Below, in pieces: positions 43,696 to 52,482 of a stretch of DNA of 64,000 nt. The DNA comes from Bacteroidales bacterium. GTDB taxonomy: Bacteria > Bacteroidota > Bacteroidia > Bacteroidales > UBA12077. The DNA lies in NCBI GenBank assembly GCA_013138975.1, contig WTBR01000026.1, positions 1 to 64,000 of the forward strand. The letters run 5' to 3'. Position numbers and translations under genes: made by a program. Every line of letters begins with the position of its first letter. Positions within the stretch are counted from its first letter, which is position 1. Below the pieces are notes generated by a model, which ran no database searches, had not been told where the DNA came from, and saw nothing but the letters and a program-made list of their open reading frames with translations.

Positions 43696-44607
43696 ATGAA
43701 AACTATTTTTGAAGCCCTAAGAAATCTTTTCAGTTCGGATAATGAATTTTTTGCTATGGCAAGAACTGGAAAAAGAATAACCCATATAGCAATTGCCATT
43801 CCAATTCTTATTGTTTTTCTCTTGCTTGCGATGTTTCTTAGTGGAAGTGTATTTCAATTAATTTTTCAAGATTCAGACATTAGTAGAACATTTGGTGACT
43901 TCTATGACTTGTTCTTTTCATTTGGTACACTCATTTTTATTGTTTGGTTATGGGTAAAATTTTTCGAAAAACGCTCATTTAAAACCATAGGTTTTCAGTG
44001 GAAAAATGCTTTCAGAAAATACATGACAGGATTTTTAAGTGGTTTTGTAATGCTTGGCGTGGTTGTTGGATTAATGGCTTTATTTGGAGTAATCGGGTTT
44101 AAGGAAAAAGTAGAACCATTTAGTATTGATTTTTTTGGAGTAATGATGCTGTTATTACTTGGATATATTGTCCAAGGTGCTGCGGAAGAAGTTATGGCTA
44201 GAGGCTGGCAGTTTCAGGTTATAGGAGCACGATACAAACCATGGTTGGGTGCTGTCATTTCATCCCTTATGTTTGCATTACTTCATGGATTAAATCCCGG
44301 AGTTTCTGCATTGGCTGTTGTTAATTTATTATTATTTGCCTTTTTACTAATTTTTATCATTTTAAACGATGGAAGTATATGGGCAGCATGTGGTTGGCAT
44401 ACAGCTTGGAATTGGACAATGGAAAATATTTATGGTCTTAAAGTTAGTGGAACCGATGGTGGGGCATCTGTTCTCGGTTTAACTGCCGAAGGGCCCAATT
44501 ATATAACCGGTGGTGGTTTTGGCCCGGAAGGAAGTATATTTACAACAATTGTTCTAATAGCAGGAATGATAATAGTATTAATCAGGCACTCAAAGAAAAC
44601 AAAATAG
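43696..44607 (+). CDS. CPBP-family intramembrane metalloprotease
   Basis: The 303-residue polytopic protein has eight or so helices and the CPBP/Abi signature: GAAEEVMARGW (Glu164, Glu165, Arg169), FALLHGLN (His197) and CGWHTAWNW (His235, Asn239). These are the glutamate and histidine ligands of the Rce1-type active site. In bacteria such proteins process peptides or act in bacteriocin immunity; the substrate here cannot be deduced. It is monocistronic with its own terminator. Confidence 0.9.
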   Translation: MKTIFEALRNLFSSDNEFFAMARTGKRITHIAIAIPILIVFLLLAMFLSGSVFQLIFQDSDISRTFGDFYDLFFSFGTLIFIVWLWVKFFEKRSFKTIGFQWKNAFRKYMTGFLSGFVMLGVVVGLMALFGVIGFKEKVEPFSIDFFGVMMLLLLGYIVQGAAEEVMARGWQFQVIGARYKPWLGAVISSLMFALLHGLNPGVSALAVVNLLLFAFLLIFIILNDGSIWAACGWHTAWNWTMENIYGLKVSGTDGGASVLGLTAEGPNYITGGGFGPEGSIFTTIVLIAGMIIVLIRHSKKTK

Positions 44608-44667
44608 GAATAGGAAAAAGAAAATATTTCAGTTTTTAATCATTAAAAACTGATTTGAAAATTTGAG

Positions 44668-44693
44668 CGCAGCAATTTTGTTGCGTTTTTTTT
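44668..44693 (+). terminator. Rho-independent terminator after CPBP gene
   Basis: CGCAGCA pairs with TGTTGCG (one wobble), followed by an eight-base T run. Confidence 0.85.
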
Positions 44694-44764
44694 GTGCTAT
44701 ATATTTGATTGCAGTTAAGATATCTATAAAAATACTTGTAAAACATACAGAGAAGTTTGTATAA

Positions 44765-44778
44765 TGAATATTTATTCA
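44765..44778. promoter_or_regulatory. TetR operator, upstream of the regulator gene
   Basis: TGAATATTTATTCA is an inverted repeat (TGAATA-TT-TATTCA) 14 bp before the GTG start. The same half-sites recur at 45386-45399 before the next gene. Two identical operators bracketing a TetR gene are strong evidence for autoregulation. Confidence 0.75.
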
Positions 44779-44791
44779 CTAAAATTGTGCT

Positions 44792-45367
44792 GTGAGAATA
44801 AAAGATAATAATAAAATAGATTTCATCTTTAAAGCCAGTTTAAAGTTAATATACCGCGGTGGAATTGCAGGTTTAACAATGGCTAAGATTGCTCAGGAAG
44901 CTGGAATGGCAACTGGTACCGTGTATATCTATTTTAAAAATAAAGAAGAATTAATAAATGAATTATACCAAAGTTTAAGAGAAGAATCTACGGATAGATT
45001 TTTAATGGGCTATACCAGTAGTCAGCCATTTAAGCTTGGATTAAAAATTATTTGGATAAATTATTTAAAGCACAGAATAGAACATCACGAGGAAAGTGTT
45101 TTTTTGGAACAATACTATCGCTCTCTCTATATAACAACTCAACATAAACGTACAGCAGAATCAATGAAAACTCCTATTCATAAGCTTATTCAAAGGGGTA
45201 AAGAGGAAATGCTTGTAAAGAAAGATATTGATGACGAAATGTTGTTTTTAGCTATGCTTGGTTTTATAAGAGAACTTGCCGATGAGCATGTTACCGGTGT
45301 GTATGAATTGAATGAGGAACGCATTGAAAAAGCATTTCAATTAAGTTGGGATATGATTAAAGCTTAA
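44792..45367 (+). CDS. TetR/AcrR-family repressor
   Basis: The 191-residue protein starts with GTG. The N-terminal HTH (about 25-50) has the typical LTMAKIAQEAGMATGTVYIYFKNKEELINELY. The C-terminal ligand-binding domain is helical and diverged. It presumably represses its own gene and the downstream pair of membrane protein genes by binding TGAATA-N2-TATTCA sites on both sides. The ligand is unknown. Confidence 0.92.
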   Translation: MRIKDNNKIDFIFKASLKLIYRGGIAGLTMAKIAQEAGMATGTVYIYFKNKEELINELYQSLREESTDRFLMGYTSSQPFKLGLKIIWINYLKHRIEHHEESVFLEQYYRSLYITTQHKRTAESMKTPIHKLIQRGKEEMLVKKDIDDEMLFLAMLGFIRELADEHVTGVYELNEERIEKAFQLSWDMIKA

Positions 45368-45385
45368 ATTTTTTTACTATATAAA

Positions 45386-45399
45386 TGAATAAATATTCA
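45386..45399. promoter_or_regulatory. TetR operator, upstream of the membrane protein pair
   Basis: TGAATAAATATTCA is a perfect inverted repeat with the same half-sites as 44765-44778. It is 17 bp before the start of the first membrane protein gene, where it would block initiation or promoter escape. Confidence 0.75.
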
Positions 45400-45416
45400 C
45401 TATTAAAAATTGTATT

Positions 45417-46253
45417 ATGAATATACCTGTTTGGCAGTACATTGTTTCAATGTCGGTGTACATCGTATTACTTCTACTTATAGTAGATTTTATGAGAAAA
45501 AATTACAAAATAGCGGCTATATTTTGGTTGCTAACTCTTTTAACCTTTCCATTGTGGTTTTCTCAACTCGATGGATGGTTTCGATGGGCAAAAACTTTTT
45601 CTGTTTTAATTCCAACGGCAATAATTGTTGGATTAGGGCGTATTGCTCAATTCGAGAAACGTGAAGGATGGTGGAAAGCTTTCCGAAAAGACTGGGTACT
45701 TTGGTCATTATACGGAGTATTAGGCTTGAATATTCTGGAAGCTTCGTTAAAAGACTTGGCTTTAGGCAATTATTTCAACGCAATTTCCGGATTTATCCTA
45801 ATTGTTACAATTCCATTATTTAAATCGAAGAAGAGTAAGAAAGTTGGTTGGAAAATATCGGACAAAAAGCCTGGAGACCTTATTGTGTATACCGATCCAA
45901 TGTGGAATTTCCTTTACACCACCTGGAATATTGCATTTGTATTTGGAGAGAATCCCGGTTTTGCTGCAAGTTCCTTTTGTATTTTATTAGCTGCAGAACT
46001 ATATCCAATAATTAAAAAGCGACCAGAGCTTTATGTAACTGCACGAATATATACTTTGGCTGTTCATATTTTAATACGTTCTACATATGATATTTTTACT
46101 CCTTTAATGGATTCATCCGCTTTTGCAAACCAAAATGTAGTTTATTACTGGGGACTTATTAATATCTCACTTCATATACCTTATTTGTTTTGGTATTTCT
46201 ATAGGCAATATAAAAGAAAGCATTCAGTAACTTTAAATCCGGCAGTCTCATGA
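45417..46253 (+). CDS. Polytopic membrane protein, paralogue 1 of a TetR-controlled pair
   Basis: The 278-residue protein has about eight helices, rich in aromatic residues. Signature stretches are LDGWFRWAKTFSVLIPTAII, LNILEASLKDLALGNYFNAI and MWNFLYTTWNIAFVFGENPG. The same pattern recurs in the next protein. I do not recognise a named family. The last four bases overlap the next start (ATGA), so translation is coupled. A role in transport, efflux or membrane modification in response to the TetR ligand is inferred only from context. Confidence 0.75.
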   Translation: MNIPVWQYIVSMSVYIVLLLLIVDFMRKNYKIAAIFWLLTLLTFPLWFSQLDGWFRWAKTFSVLIPTAIIVGLGRIAQFEKREGWWKAFRKDWVLWSLYGVLGLNILEASLKDLALGNYFNAISGFILIVTIPLFKSKKSKKVGWKISDKKPGDLIVYTDPMWNFLYTTWNIAFVFGENPGFAASSFCILLAAELYPIIKKRPELYVTARIYTLAVHILIRSTYDIFTPLMDSSAFANQNVVYYWGLINISLHIPYLFWYFYRQYKRKHSVTLNPAVS

Positions 46254-47425
46254 AATATATAAAATCTAACAAGCAAAAACGATTTTATTTAATACTTGTA
46301 TTTACAATCCTTGCTCAAATAGGTGTTAAAGCTAATCCTACTATAATACCAACAGATAATGTAAAATTTTCAGGAGGAGTTTGGCAAACTATTGTTGATG
46401 GACAAGCGGGAGAAGGAGCATTCTTTTATCGACTTACATTTGATTCTGATTCTACCGTGAAAGTATTGAAACAATGCGGTGGAGTAGATAATATTGTTGA
46501 AAATAAATATTGGTATCAAGATGTAAATCAGATTATTATTCAAAGTAAAGAGAATGATTTAATAAATGATTTTGATGGAGCTACTCTCAAACTTATTGAT
46601 GAAAATACGCTAGACTATAATAAAGAGAATTACAAAAGTATTGTAAAACCTTATAAGCATAAAACAGCATTAATTCATTGGGTACTTATTTTATTAGTGT
46701 TGATATTATTAAATGAAACATTCAGGAGAAGTAAATGGGCAACTATTATTTTCTTTGTACTGTTACCGCTGGTTTTAACTCCAATGGTTTGGTCGCAACA
46801 CGGAGTAACATATTGGTTTAAATGGGTTAAAATCTACTCAGTTGTTTTTGCCGTAATTTGGTTTACACTTATCAGATTTACTCAAATTGGAAAATATAAT
46901 TGGGTAAAACTAATTGCAGCTTTATTTTTAGCGGTAAATATTGCAGAAGCAGTTTCTCAGGACTTTTCGATGGGATATTTGCCAAACGTATTAAATGGAG
47001 TAGCCGGTATATTAAATATCATAACACTGTTTTATGGGTGGAAACAAATTGGCCCTGATAATACCAAACACAAAGATATGGTTTGGCGTGGTATGACCAT
47101 TTTTTGGATAGTAGCATATGATATATGGAATATTGTTTATGTTTATTTAAACTTTCCGGGATCAACCTCGGCGCAATTAATGGTTATATTGGCATGTACA
47201 ATTCCAGCTTTATTTATTAAAAAAGGAACATGGTTACAAGCCAGAGCATTTACACTTGCTGCATGGTTTATGTATTACTTTACGGTACCTCGATTTACAG
47301 AACAAATGGAGCTTTTGGTTCCAAGAAACTACAATATCATGTTGGCAGTTGCAGTTGTAAGTATTGCAGCAAACCTTATTTACTTTTTTGTATTTATTAA
47401 AATGATTAAAAATAAAAAGGCTTAG
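46250..47425 (+). CDS. Polytopic membrane protein with N-terminal extracytoplasmic domain, paralogue 2
   Basis: The 391-residue protein has a signal-like helix (about 11-27), then a ~110-residue soluble domain that looks like a small lipocalin-type beta barrel (GGVWQTIVDGQAGEGAFFYR, VLKQCGGVDNIVENKYWYQD). The membrane part parallels paralogue 1: HGVTYWFKWVKIYSVVFAV, VNIAEAVSQDFSMGYLPNVL, IWNIVYVYLNFPGS and ARAFTLAAWF. It ends at a clear terminator, so the operon is tetR plus these two genes. Confidence 0.75.
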   Translation: MKYIKSNKQKRFYLILVFTILAQIGVKANPTIIPTDNVKFSGGVWQTIVDGQAGEGAFFYRLTFDSDSTVKVLKQCGGVDNIVENKYWYQDVNQIIIQSKENDLINDFDGATLKLIDENTLDYNKENYKSIVKPYKHKTALIHWVLILLVLILLNETFRRSKWATIIFFVLLPLVLTPMVWSQHGVTYWFKWVKIYSVVFAVIWFTLIRFTQIGKYNWVKLIAALFLAVNIAEAVSQDFSMGYLPNVLNGVAGILNIITLFYGWKQIGPDNTKHKDMVWRGMTIFWIVAYDIWNIVYVYLNFPGSTSAQLMVILACTIPALFIKKGTWLQARAFTLAAWFMYYFTVPRFTEQMELLVPRNYNIMLAVAVVSIAANLIYFFVFIKMIKNKKA

Positions 47426-47450
47426 TAAGTGTTTTATTTTTTAAGTTGAT

Positions 47451-47485
47451 AGGGCTGTTATATATTCATTTAACAGCCCTTTTTG
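47451..47485 (+). terminator. Rho-independent terminator after the TetR operon
   Basis: AGGGCTGTTA (47451-47460) and TAACAGCCCT (47471-47480) are perfectly complementary and followed by five T. Confidence 0.92.
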
Positions 47486-47500
47486 CATAATATAAAGAGA

Positions 47501-47532
47501 TTGAAAATAATTCATATATTCGATTATCTTTG
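47501..47532 (+). promoter_or_regulatory. Bacteroidota-type promoter for the flavoprotein gene
   Basis: TTG at 47501-47503 and TATCTTTG (47525-47532), an exact TAnnTTTG, are separated by 21 bp. The gene starts about 42 bp downstream. Confidence 0.6.
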
Positions 47533-47573
47533 TTTGTGTATAAAGGTTTCAAATTGAATTAAAAAATAGAATA

Positions 47574-48041
47574 ATGCGACGAATCGATAGAAAAATAAAT
47601 AATAACGAAGAAATAGAAGCAATAATTAAGAAAGCAGATGTTTGCCGAATTGCATTGGTCGATGGTGTGTTACCATATATTGTCACTTTAAATTTTGGGT
47701 ATAAATCAGGTTCACCAGCTATTTTGTATTTTCATTGTGCGAATACCGGCCGTAAACTCGATATTATTGAGAAAAATAATACCGTATGTTTCCAAATGGA
47801 TGTGGATCATGAGTTAACAACAGGTAAAAGTGCTTGTGGATACGGTATGAATTTTAAAAGTATTGTGGGATACGGGAAAATATTTAAAGTAACAGACAAA
47901 CAAGAAAAAATTGAAGGTTTAAATTTCTTAATGAAGCAATATAGTGATAGAGATGATTTCTCTTATGAAGAGAAAATGCTTAAAATGACAAGCATTCTTA
48001 AGCTTGAAATAGATGAACTAACAGCTAAACATAAGAAATAA
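47574..48041 (+). CDS. Pyridoxamine 5'-phosphate oxidase-like FMN protein (NimA-type)
   Basis: The 155-residue protein matches the split-barrel flavin-binding family: RIALVDGVLPYIVTLNFGY, FHCANTGRKLDII, VCFQMD, and SIVGYGKIFKV. The HCAxTGRKLD block is typical of 5-nitroimidazole-resistance/NimA-like proteins. It probably binds FMN and reduces small molecules; whether it confers nitroimidazole resistance cannot be told. It is cytosolic and monocistronic. Confidence 0.88.
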   Translation: MRRIDRKINNNEEIEAIIKKADVCRIALVDGVLPYIVTLNFGYKSGSPAILYFHCANTGRKLDIIEKNNTVCFQMDVDHELTTGKSACGYGMNFKSIVGYGKIFKVTDKQEKIEGLNFLMKQYSDRDDFSYEEKMLKMTSILKLEIDELTAKHKK

Positions 48042-48050
48042 AAGAGAGTA

Positions 48051-48320
48051 TCCAAAAAGAAGCTGTTCTATTGAAAACGTCATATTGAGTCTATCGAAAT
48101 ATCTTATTAACAATTAAATAGATTCTTCGACATCCCGATAACTATCGGGACAGAATGACAACTACCTGGTCTTTTTGGACACTTCCTTTTATTCGCCACA
48201 AGTGGTGGGAAATAAGACCCAAGAGATCCTTCGACTTTACTTCGACAAGCTCAGTGGAGCCGCTCAGGATTAGTTCGACTAATTAATTTCGTTTCACAAA
48301 ATCAAAGTCTCACTGATTTA
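48051..48320. repeat. Dispersed repeats, family A and inverted family C
   Basis: The A element (48051-48179) is bounded by TCCAAAAAG and CTTTTTGGA with CCCGATAACTATCGGG inside. From about 48196 to 48320 the reverse strand reads AAATCAGTGAGACTTTGATTTTGTG, GAGCGGCTCCACTGAGCTTGTCGAAG and AAGGATCTCTTGGGT, a family C copy. The gap between flavoprotein and lipoprotein genes is almost entirely repeat. Confidence 0.8.
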
Positions 48321-48330
48321 AAGAATAGAA

Positions 48331-49674
48331 TTACTTTATAGCATCTATTCCCTGCTTAAAATATTTACGGTTTAGGGCTGTTTGAAATTCATTGAAAGCC
48401 TTATTTTTTGCCTCATTTATATTATTTCCCACACCTTTAATGTTCTCGGTTTGTTTTGTCCAAACAATGTTGTTTGATTTGTCCTTAATCGTTAGTTTAC
48501 CCGAAATATACGAAGAAACTAATCCTCCTGCACTTTCGCCACGTTTATAGTTATACGTTAGTTCAAATACAAAATCAGCAGATTTAGCCGGTTTTAAATC
48601 ATAAGCATATTGTTTTGCATTTTGATTAAAAATAGTTACTATACCTTCAGTTTGATCGCTGGAATTCTTGTTGGTAATACTAAAAGCAAGAGTTGGAGCT
48701 TCAATAACAACTTGAATAATGGCAGGTTTTAAGTTTCGTTTTATAATCAAACCACGAATAAATAAATCATCAACCGCTTTTTGTGCTAAGTTTTTTAAAT
48801 TTATCGTAGCAGTAATTTGTTCTTTTCCATTTCTAGAATAAAGTACCTCTGGTTCCAGTTGAACAAATCCATTAATATCTGAACTTTGTCTGTCTTTTTT
48901 TAAATAACCACCTGTATAAGAAAATTCAACAGGAATACCTTGAACAGGCTTATTGTTATATGTTAGTGAAAATTTAAGTGCTTTATTAAAACTTTCTCCT
49001 CTTTTTACTTTAATCTCTTTAATGTTAGATTTAATGGCCAATGAATTCAATATTTCACCTGCAGATGAGTATAGAACATTTCCTGCGTCTATGCTTTTTC
49101 CATCGAACTCAGCAGGAGTTTCTTCGTTCAAGTAAGATTTTATAGCCTGTAAACCTTGTAAATAAAATGCTAAAGCTTCTTTGGGTTTATTTGCGTTTTG
49201 TTCTTGTATTCCCGATTGATATTTGGCAATAGCAGTCTCAATTGCTTCCCTTTTTCGCTTTTCTTTCATTTCATGATAGGTACTCTTCGCAATTTTATAA
49301 TAAGTCCAGTAGGAGCTTTCTGTTTCGTAAAAATCAACAGGATCAAATCCTTCGAGATAATCATCGGTGCTAATTTTTATACTTTGATTATAAGATTCTG
49401 AGAAACCATATTCTGTTTCTATACTATGTAAAACCGAAGTAGAACTAACGTTTGAAGAAACACTTTCAGCTAAATCGGCTAATGCTTCCTGACGCGCTTT
49501 TGTAATATACTGAGCAGAAGTTCCTATTTTTTTTACAGAACTAATCCCGATATAATAGCCCGAGATCATTGGTTTTACTTTTACCCAATTAGGTTGCGCT
49601 TCAAATTCTGCCGCTTGTTTTTTTGCTGCACAAGATGCCAGGAATAAAGCTATAATTACTAAATATTTCTTCAT
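48331..49674 (-). CDS. LPP20-like lipoprotein
   Basis: The 447-residue protein has a lipobox (LFLASCAAKKQ). The first ~120 residues fit the LPP20/FlgT-N type (PNWVK...GYYIGISSVKK...ARQEALADLAESVSSNVSSTS). A helical TPR-like stretch (about 135-190) and beta-rich C-terminal domains follow. It overlaps the upstream lipoprotein gene by one base (TAATG), so the two are translationally coupled and likely form one envelope complex. Penicillin-binding-protein activation or surface structure assembly are possible from the fold only. Confidence 0.7.
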   Translation of the reverse strand: MKKYLVIIALFLASCAAKKQAAEFEAQPNWVKVKPMISGYYIGISSVKKIGTSAQYITKARQEALADLAESVSSNVSSTSVLHSIETEYGFSESYNQSIKISTDDYLEGFDPVDFYETESSYWTYYKIAKSTYHEMKEKRKREAIETAIAKYQSGIQEQNANKPKEALAFYLQGLQAIKSYLNEETPAEFDGKSIDAGNVLYSSAGEILNSLAIKSNIKEIKVKRGESFNKALKFSLTYNNKPVQGIPVEFSYTGGYLKKDRQSSDINGFVQLEPEVLYSRNGKEQITATINLKNLAQKAVDDLFIRGLIIKRNLKPAIIQVVIEAPTLAFSITNKNSSDQTEGIVTIFNQNAKQYAYDLKPAKSADFVFELTYNYKRGESAGGLVSSYISGKLTIKDKSNNIVWTKQTENIKGVGNNINEAKNKAFNEFQTALNRKYFKQGIDAIK

Positions 49675-51032
49675 TAGTTCTCAGGATTAAATTTATTTAC
49701 TTTTTGAGACATTTCACTTACTGACTTATTCATTATACCATTCAATAATGAACTTCCTGATTTAATTTTTTTATCGGCTTTTAAAAGCTTGTTAAGCTTG
49801 TTAATATCCGATTTGTTATCTTTTTTGATATCTTCTTTTGAACTACGATCTTTATATTTCCAATTACCCGGGATTAGTTTTTTCTTATCACCACTAAAAG
49901 TTGCATAATGGATTTTATCCGAATCGCTTGTGTTGATTGCATCCGATACCATAACAGAATTATCTGTTGTAGATATTAATTTAAAATTTAAAGCAAAACT
50001 AGCTTTGTTTGTTTGCGAATATTCCCAATATGTTGTTTTGTAGTATTTAACTTTTTCAATTACCTTACCTTCTTTATCTTTTGTTTTCGTTACTTCTTTT
50101 AAATATCCCTTTTTTTGTTTTTTTATCAATTTCCCTGTAGTTGAACTAACATTTGTAACAGATCCGTTTAAAATAGCTTTAATTCCTGCGAGATTAGCAG
50201 CCTGCATATTTATTTTTCCGCTTTTGTAAATGCTTGCATTCAGTGCCGATGCATCAATAATTTTAATAAACGGGTTTTTTAATTCGTTTAATTGACCATT
50301 CAAACTTGAAGTAACTGTTCCTGAAGTTTCTCGGTATCTGCTATTTGTGTATGAAAAATTAGTAACTAAAATTGAGATTGTTCCTTTTTCCTGTGCTTCA
50401 TCTTTTAAAGACATAGATTGTTTGTAATTTCCTGCACCTTTTATTATTGCTTCAAAAGTGTAATAAGATTTACGAAATAAATCTGTCTCCAAATACTGAT
50501 TAGCATCGCGATACATGGGCTCATATTTAGCTGTAACATATAGCTCCTTAACATCTTTGTAATTAAAATCAATTCCCTTAATTTCTTTAAATACAGTCAG
50601 TGCGGCACTAAAATCTTCACGATTTAATTTGTCTACACCATCAGCATATTTCGTATTTAAATAATCATTTTTTGCTTCCTCGTAATATTCTTTATGATAT
50701 TCAGGAAAGTCTAAATCAACCTTAACCGTTTTTACTTTATTATTATATTTTTCTGCGTCAAGATAATTGTAAACAGCTTTTTTATAGTCAGATTGTTTAT
50801 ATGCCAAGGTAAAATCTGATAGTTTTCTATCTAGAGTCATTTGACCGGTTTTTCGCAAACCTAATTTTGCATCAACATTAGAATCTTTCTTTTTTATAGC
50901 TTGATAATAATATTCGGCAGCATCCTCATATAAACCAGCTTCTTCAAATTTATATGCTTTTTTGGTATAACGTTTTGATGCACATCCGGCAATAAGTAAA
51001 ATAACACTTAATAGGAGTATAATTTTTTTCAT
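49674..51032 (-). CDS. TPR lipoprotein with LpoB/CsgG-like middle domain
   Basis: The 452-residue protein has a lipobox (LIAGCASKR), then TPR helices (about 25-200: YEDAAEYYYQAIKKKDSNVDAK, LTVFKEIKGIDFNYKDV). A central domain (GTISILVTNFSYTNSRYRET, then IKIIDASALNAS, AGIKAILNGSVTNVSS) resembles the LpoB/CsgG fold. The tail is Lys/Asp-rich and low complexity. It is the first gene of a two-gene operon with the LPP20-like protein. Confidence 0.68.
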   Translation of the reverse strand: MKKIILLLSVILLIAGCASKRYTKKAYKFEEAGLYEDAAEYYYQAIKKKDSNVDAKLGLRKTGQMTLDRKLSDFTLAYKQSDYKKAVYNYLDAEKYNNKVKTVKVDLDFPEYHKEYYEEAKNDYLNTKYADGVDKLNREDFSAALTVFKEIKGIDFNYKDVKELYVTAKYEPMYRDANQYLETDLFRKSYYTFEAIIKGAGNYKQSMSLKDEAQEKGTISILVTNFSYTNSRYRETSGTVTSSLNGQLNELKNPFIKIIDASALNASIYKSGKINMQAANLAGIKAILNGSVTNVSSTTGKLIKKQKKGYLKEVTKTKDKEGKVIEKVKYYKTTYWEYSQTNKASFALNFKLISTTDNSVMVSDAINTSDSDKIHYATFSGDKKKLIPGNWKYKDRSSKEDIKKDNKSDINKLNKLLKADKKIKSGSSLLNGIMNKSVSEMSQKVNKFNPEN

Positions 51033-51139
51033 GATTATTTTGGATTTAAATAGAGTTGAAAAGTAAGAATATAATTGGAATTTTAAAAGAATGACTCTCT
51101 TAAAATTAATTCTAAGTCAAATTACAATATAAAATCATT

Positions 51140-51530
51140 AAGCCTAACCAGAGGTAACAACCAAGCGACTCAACCTCCATGCGACTCAACCACCAAGCCG
51201 CTCCAGCACCAAGCCATTCAACCACCAAGCCGCTCCAGCGGCTAGGTGGTTTATAGTTGAGATATCCAAAGTGCAGATTCGTCTAGCCGCTAGAGCGGCT
51301 TGACGAATATTGTACATAAATTACTGGCTTGACGAATATTGCAGATAGTATAATATTAGTGGTTAAGAGCTTGCTAGTCAATGAATTTGTTTATTCCAGC
51401 GGCTTGGTGGTTAAGGTAGATTAATTAATATCTCCATGCTGCGAGGTAGCCAAATTGCAGAATCGTCTAGCCGCTAGAGCGGCTTGGCGAATATTAAACA
51501 CAGCATAATAATTAGCGACTAGGCGGTTCT
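51140..51530. repeat. Cluster of GC-rich palindromic elements (family D)
   Basis: Multiple whole and partial copies of CCAAGCCGCTCCAGCGGCTAGG-type hairpins occur in an AT-rich background. They include a full copy around 51216-51250, TAGCCGCTAGAGCGGCTTGACG near 51280, a second near 51467, and broken pieces (AGCGGCTTGGTGG, GCGACTAGGCGG). The stem is interrupted by one A:A or T:T mismatch. The 501-bp gap shows no gene. Confidence 0.9.
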
Positions 51531-51533
51531 TTG

Positions 51534-52328
51534 TTAATGAATCTTTTTATACTCAATACATTTTTCAAGTATTGCTTTTGCAATATCGTAATCGTTTGTT
51601 TCAAGAAGGAACTCATTACTGAAATTACAAAAAATCATAAAGTCAGTTAATTCCTTATCAGTTAGTTTGGTGAATATTTTGACAATCTCCCTGTTATATT
51701 TCTTGTCAATTATTTTCTTTTCTTCACTCTCGTTTACAGCTTTTTTGAGAGCTTTCTGTTGTTTGTGTTCTTTTCTTGAAGATAGTTTGCTTAAACCTAG
51801 TACAAAAAGTGTCCCATCTTCTCTTGCGAAAACTTCTTTAACTTCTCTCTCGTAATCAGCTTTTAAAGCTGCTTCTTTCGATTGCAGAGTTAATTCATTA
51901 GTAATGCTGTCTAATTCAGTTTGTGGGAGATCCAAATTCAGAACATCTTGTTTAAATTTAGAATAAGGTTTAATTGATTTAATTGTTACTTCGCCAATCT
52001 CGTAAGCACGTGGTTCTAACTTTATAACTAAGTTTTCTTTTATTAACGAATCAGTAATAAATGTTACATAACTTAAATATCCCACGGCACTCAACATTAA
52101 AGTATCACCAATATCAGCCCAAATGCTAAAACTTCCTTTTTCATTTGTGGAATCCCATGTTTTTTTGCTTTCATTAAAAATATTGGCAAAGGGAATGTAA
52201 AACCCAGTGGAGTCATCCAAAACTTCGCCCTTTATAATTTCAAATTTATTGAAATCGGATTGGGCTTGAAGAGTGAAATTCAAAAGTTGAAATACTATAA
52301 ATAGGGTAATTTTTAAAGTGTGTTTCAA
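51534..52328 (-). CDS. Periplasmic protein with CarboxypepD_reg-like domain
   Basis: The 264-residue protein has a Sec signal (cleavage near QAQS, residue 23). An Ig-like carboxypeptidase-regulatory domain spans about 30-115 (IKGEVLDDSTGFYIPFANIFN, then TNEKGSFSIWADIGDTLMLSAVGYLS, EIGEVTIK), as found at the N-terminus of TonB-dependent receptors. The C-terminal half is helical and charged with no plug or barrel, so it is a stand-alone protein. Envelope function unknown. Confidence 0.78.
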   Translation of the reverse strand: MKHTLKITLFIVFQLLNFTLQAQSDFNKFEIIKGEVLDDSTGFYIPFANIFNESKKTWDSTNEKGSFSIWADIGDTLMLSAVGYLSYVTFITDSLIKENLVIKLEPRAYEIGEVTIKSIKPYSKFKQDVLNLDLPQTELDSITNELTLQSKEAALKADYEREVKEVFAREDGTLFVLGLSKLSSRKEHKQQKALKKAVNESEEKKIIDKKYNREIVKIFTKLTDKELTDFMIFCNFSNEFLLETNDYDIAKAILEKCIEYKKIH

Positions 52329-52482
52329 AGAATTGGTGTTTTATTACAAATATGCTTATTCCATTTTATAAAAAATCTGTTGATTCGTTAAAATTTGTTA
52401 ATATAAAATCTTATTAACTCCCCATTCATTCTTGAAGTTTATACATAGTTAGAATTATTTCTTTATTGTAAATTCTTCATAA

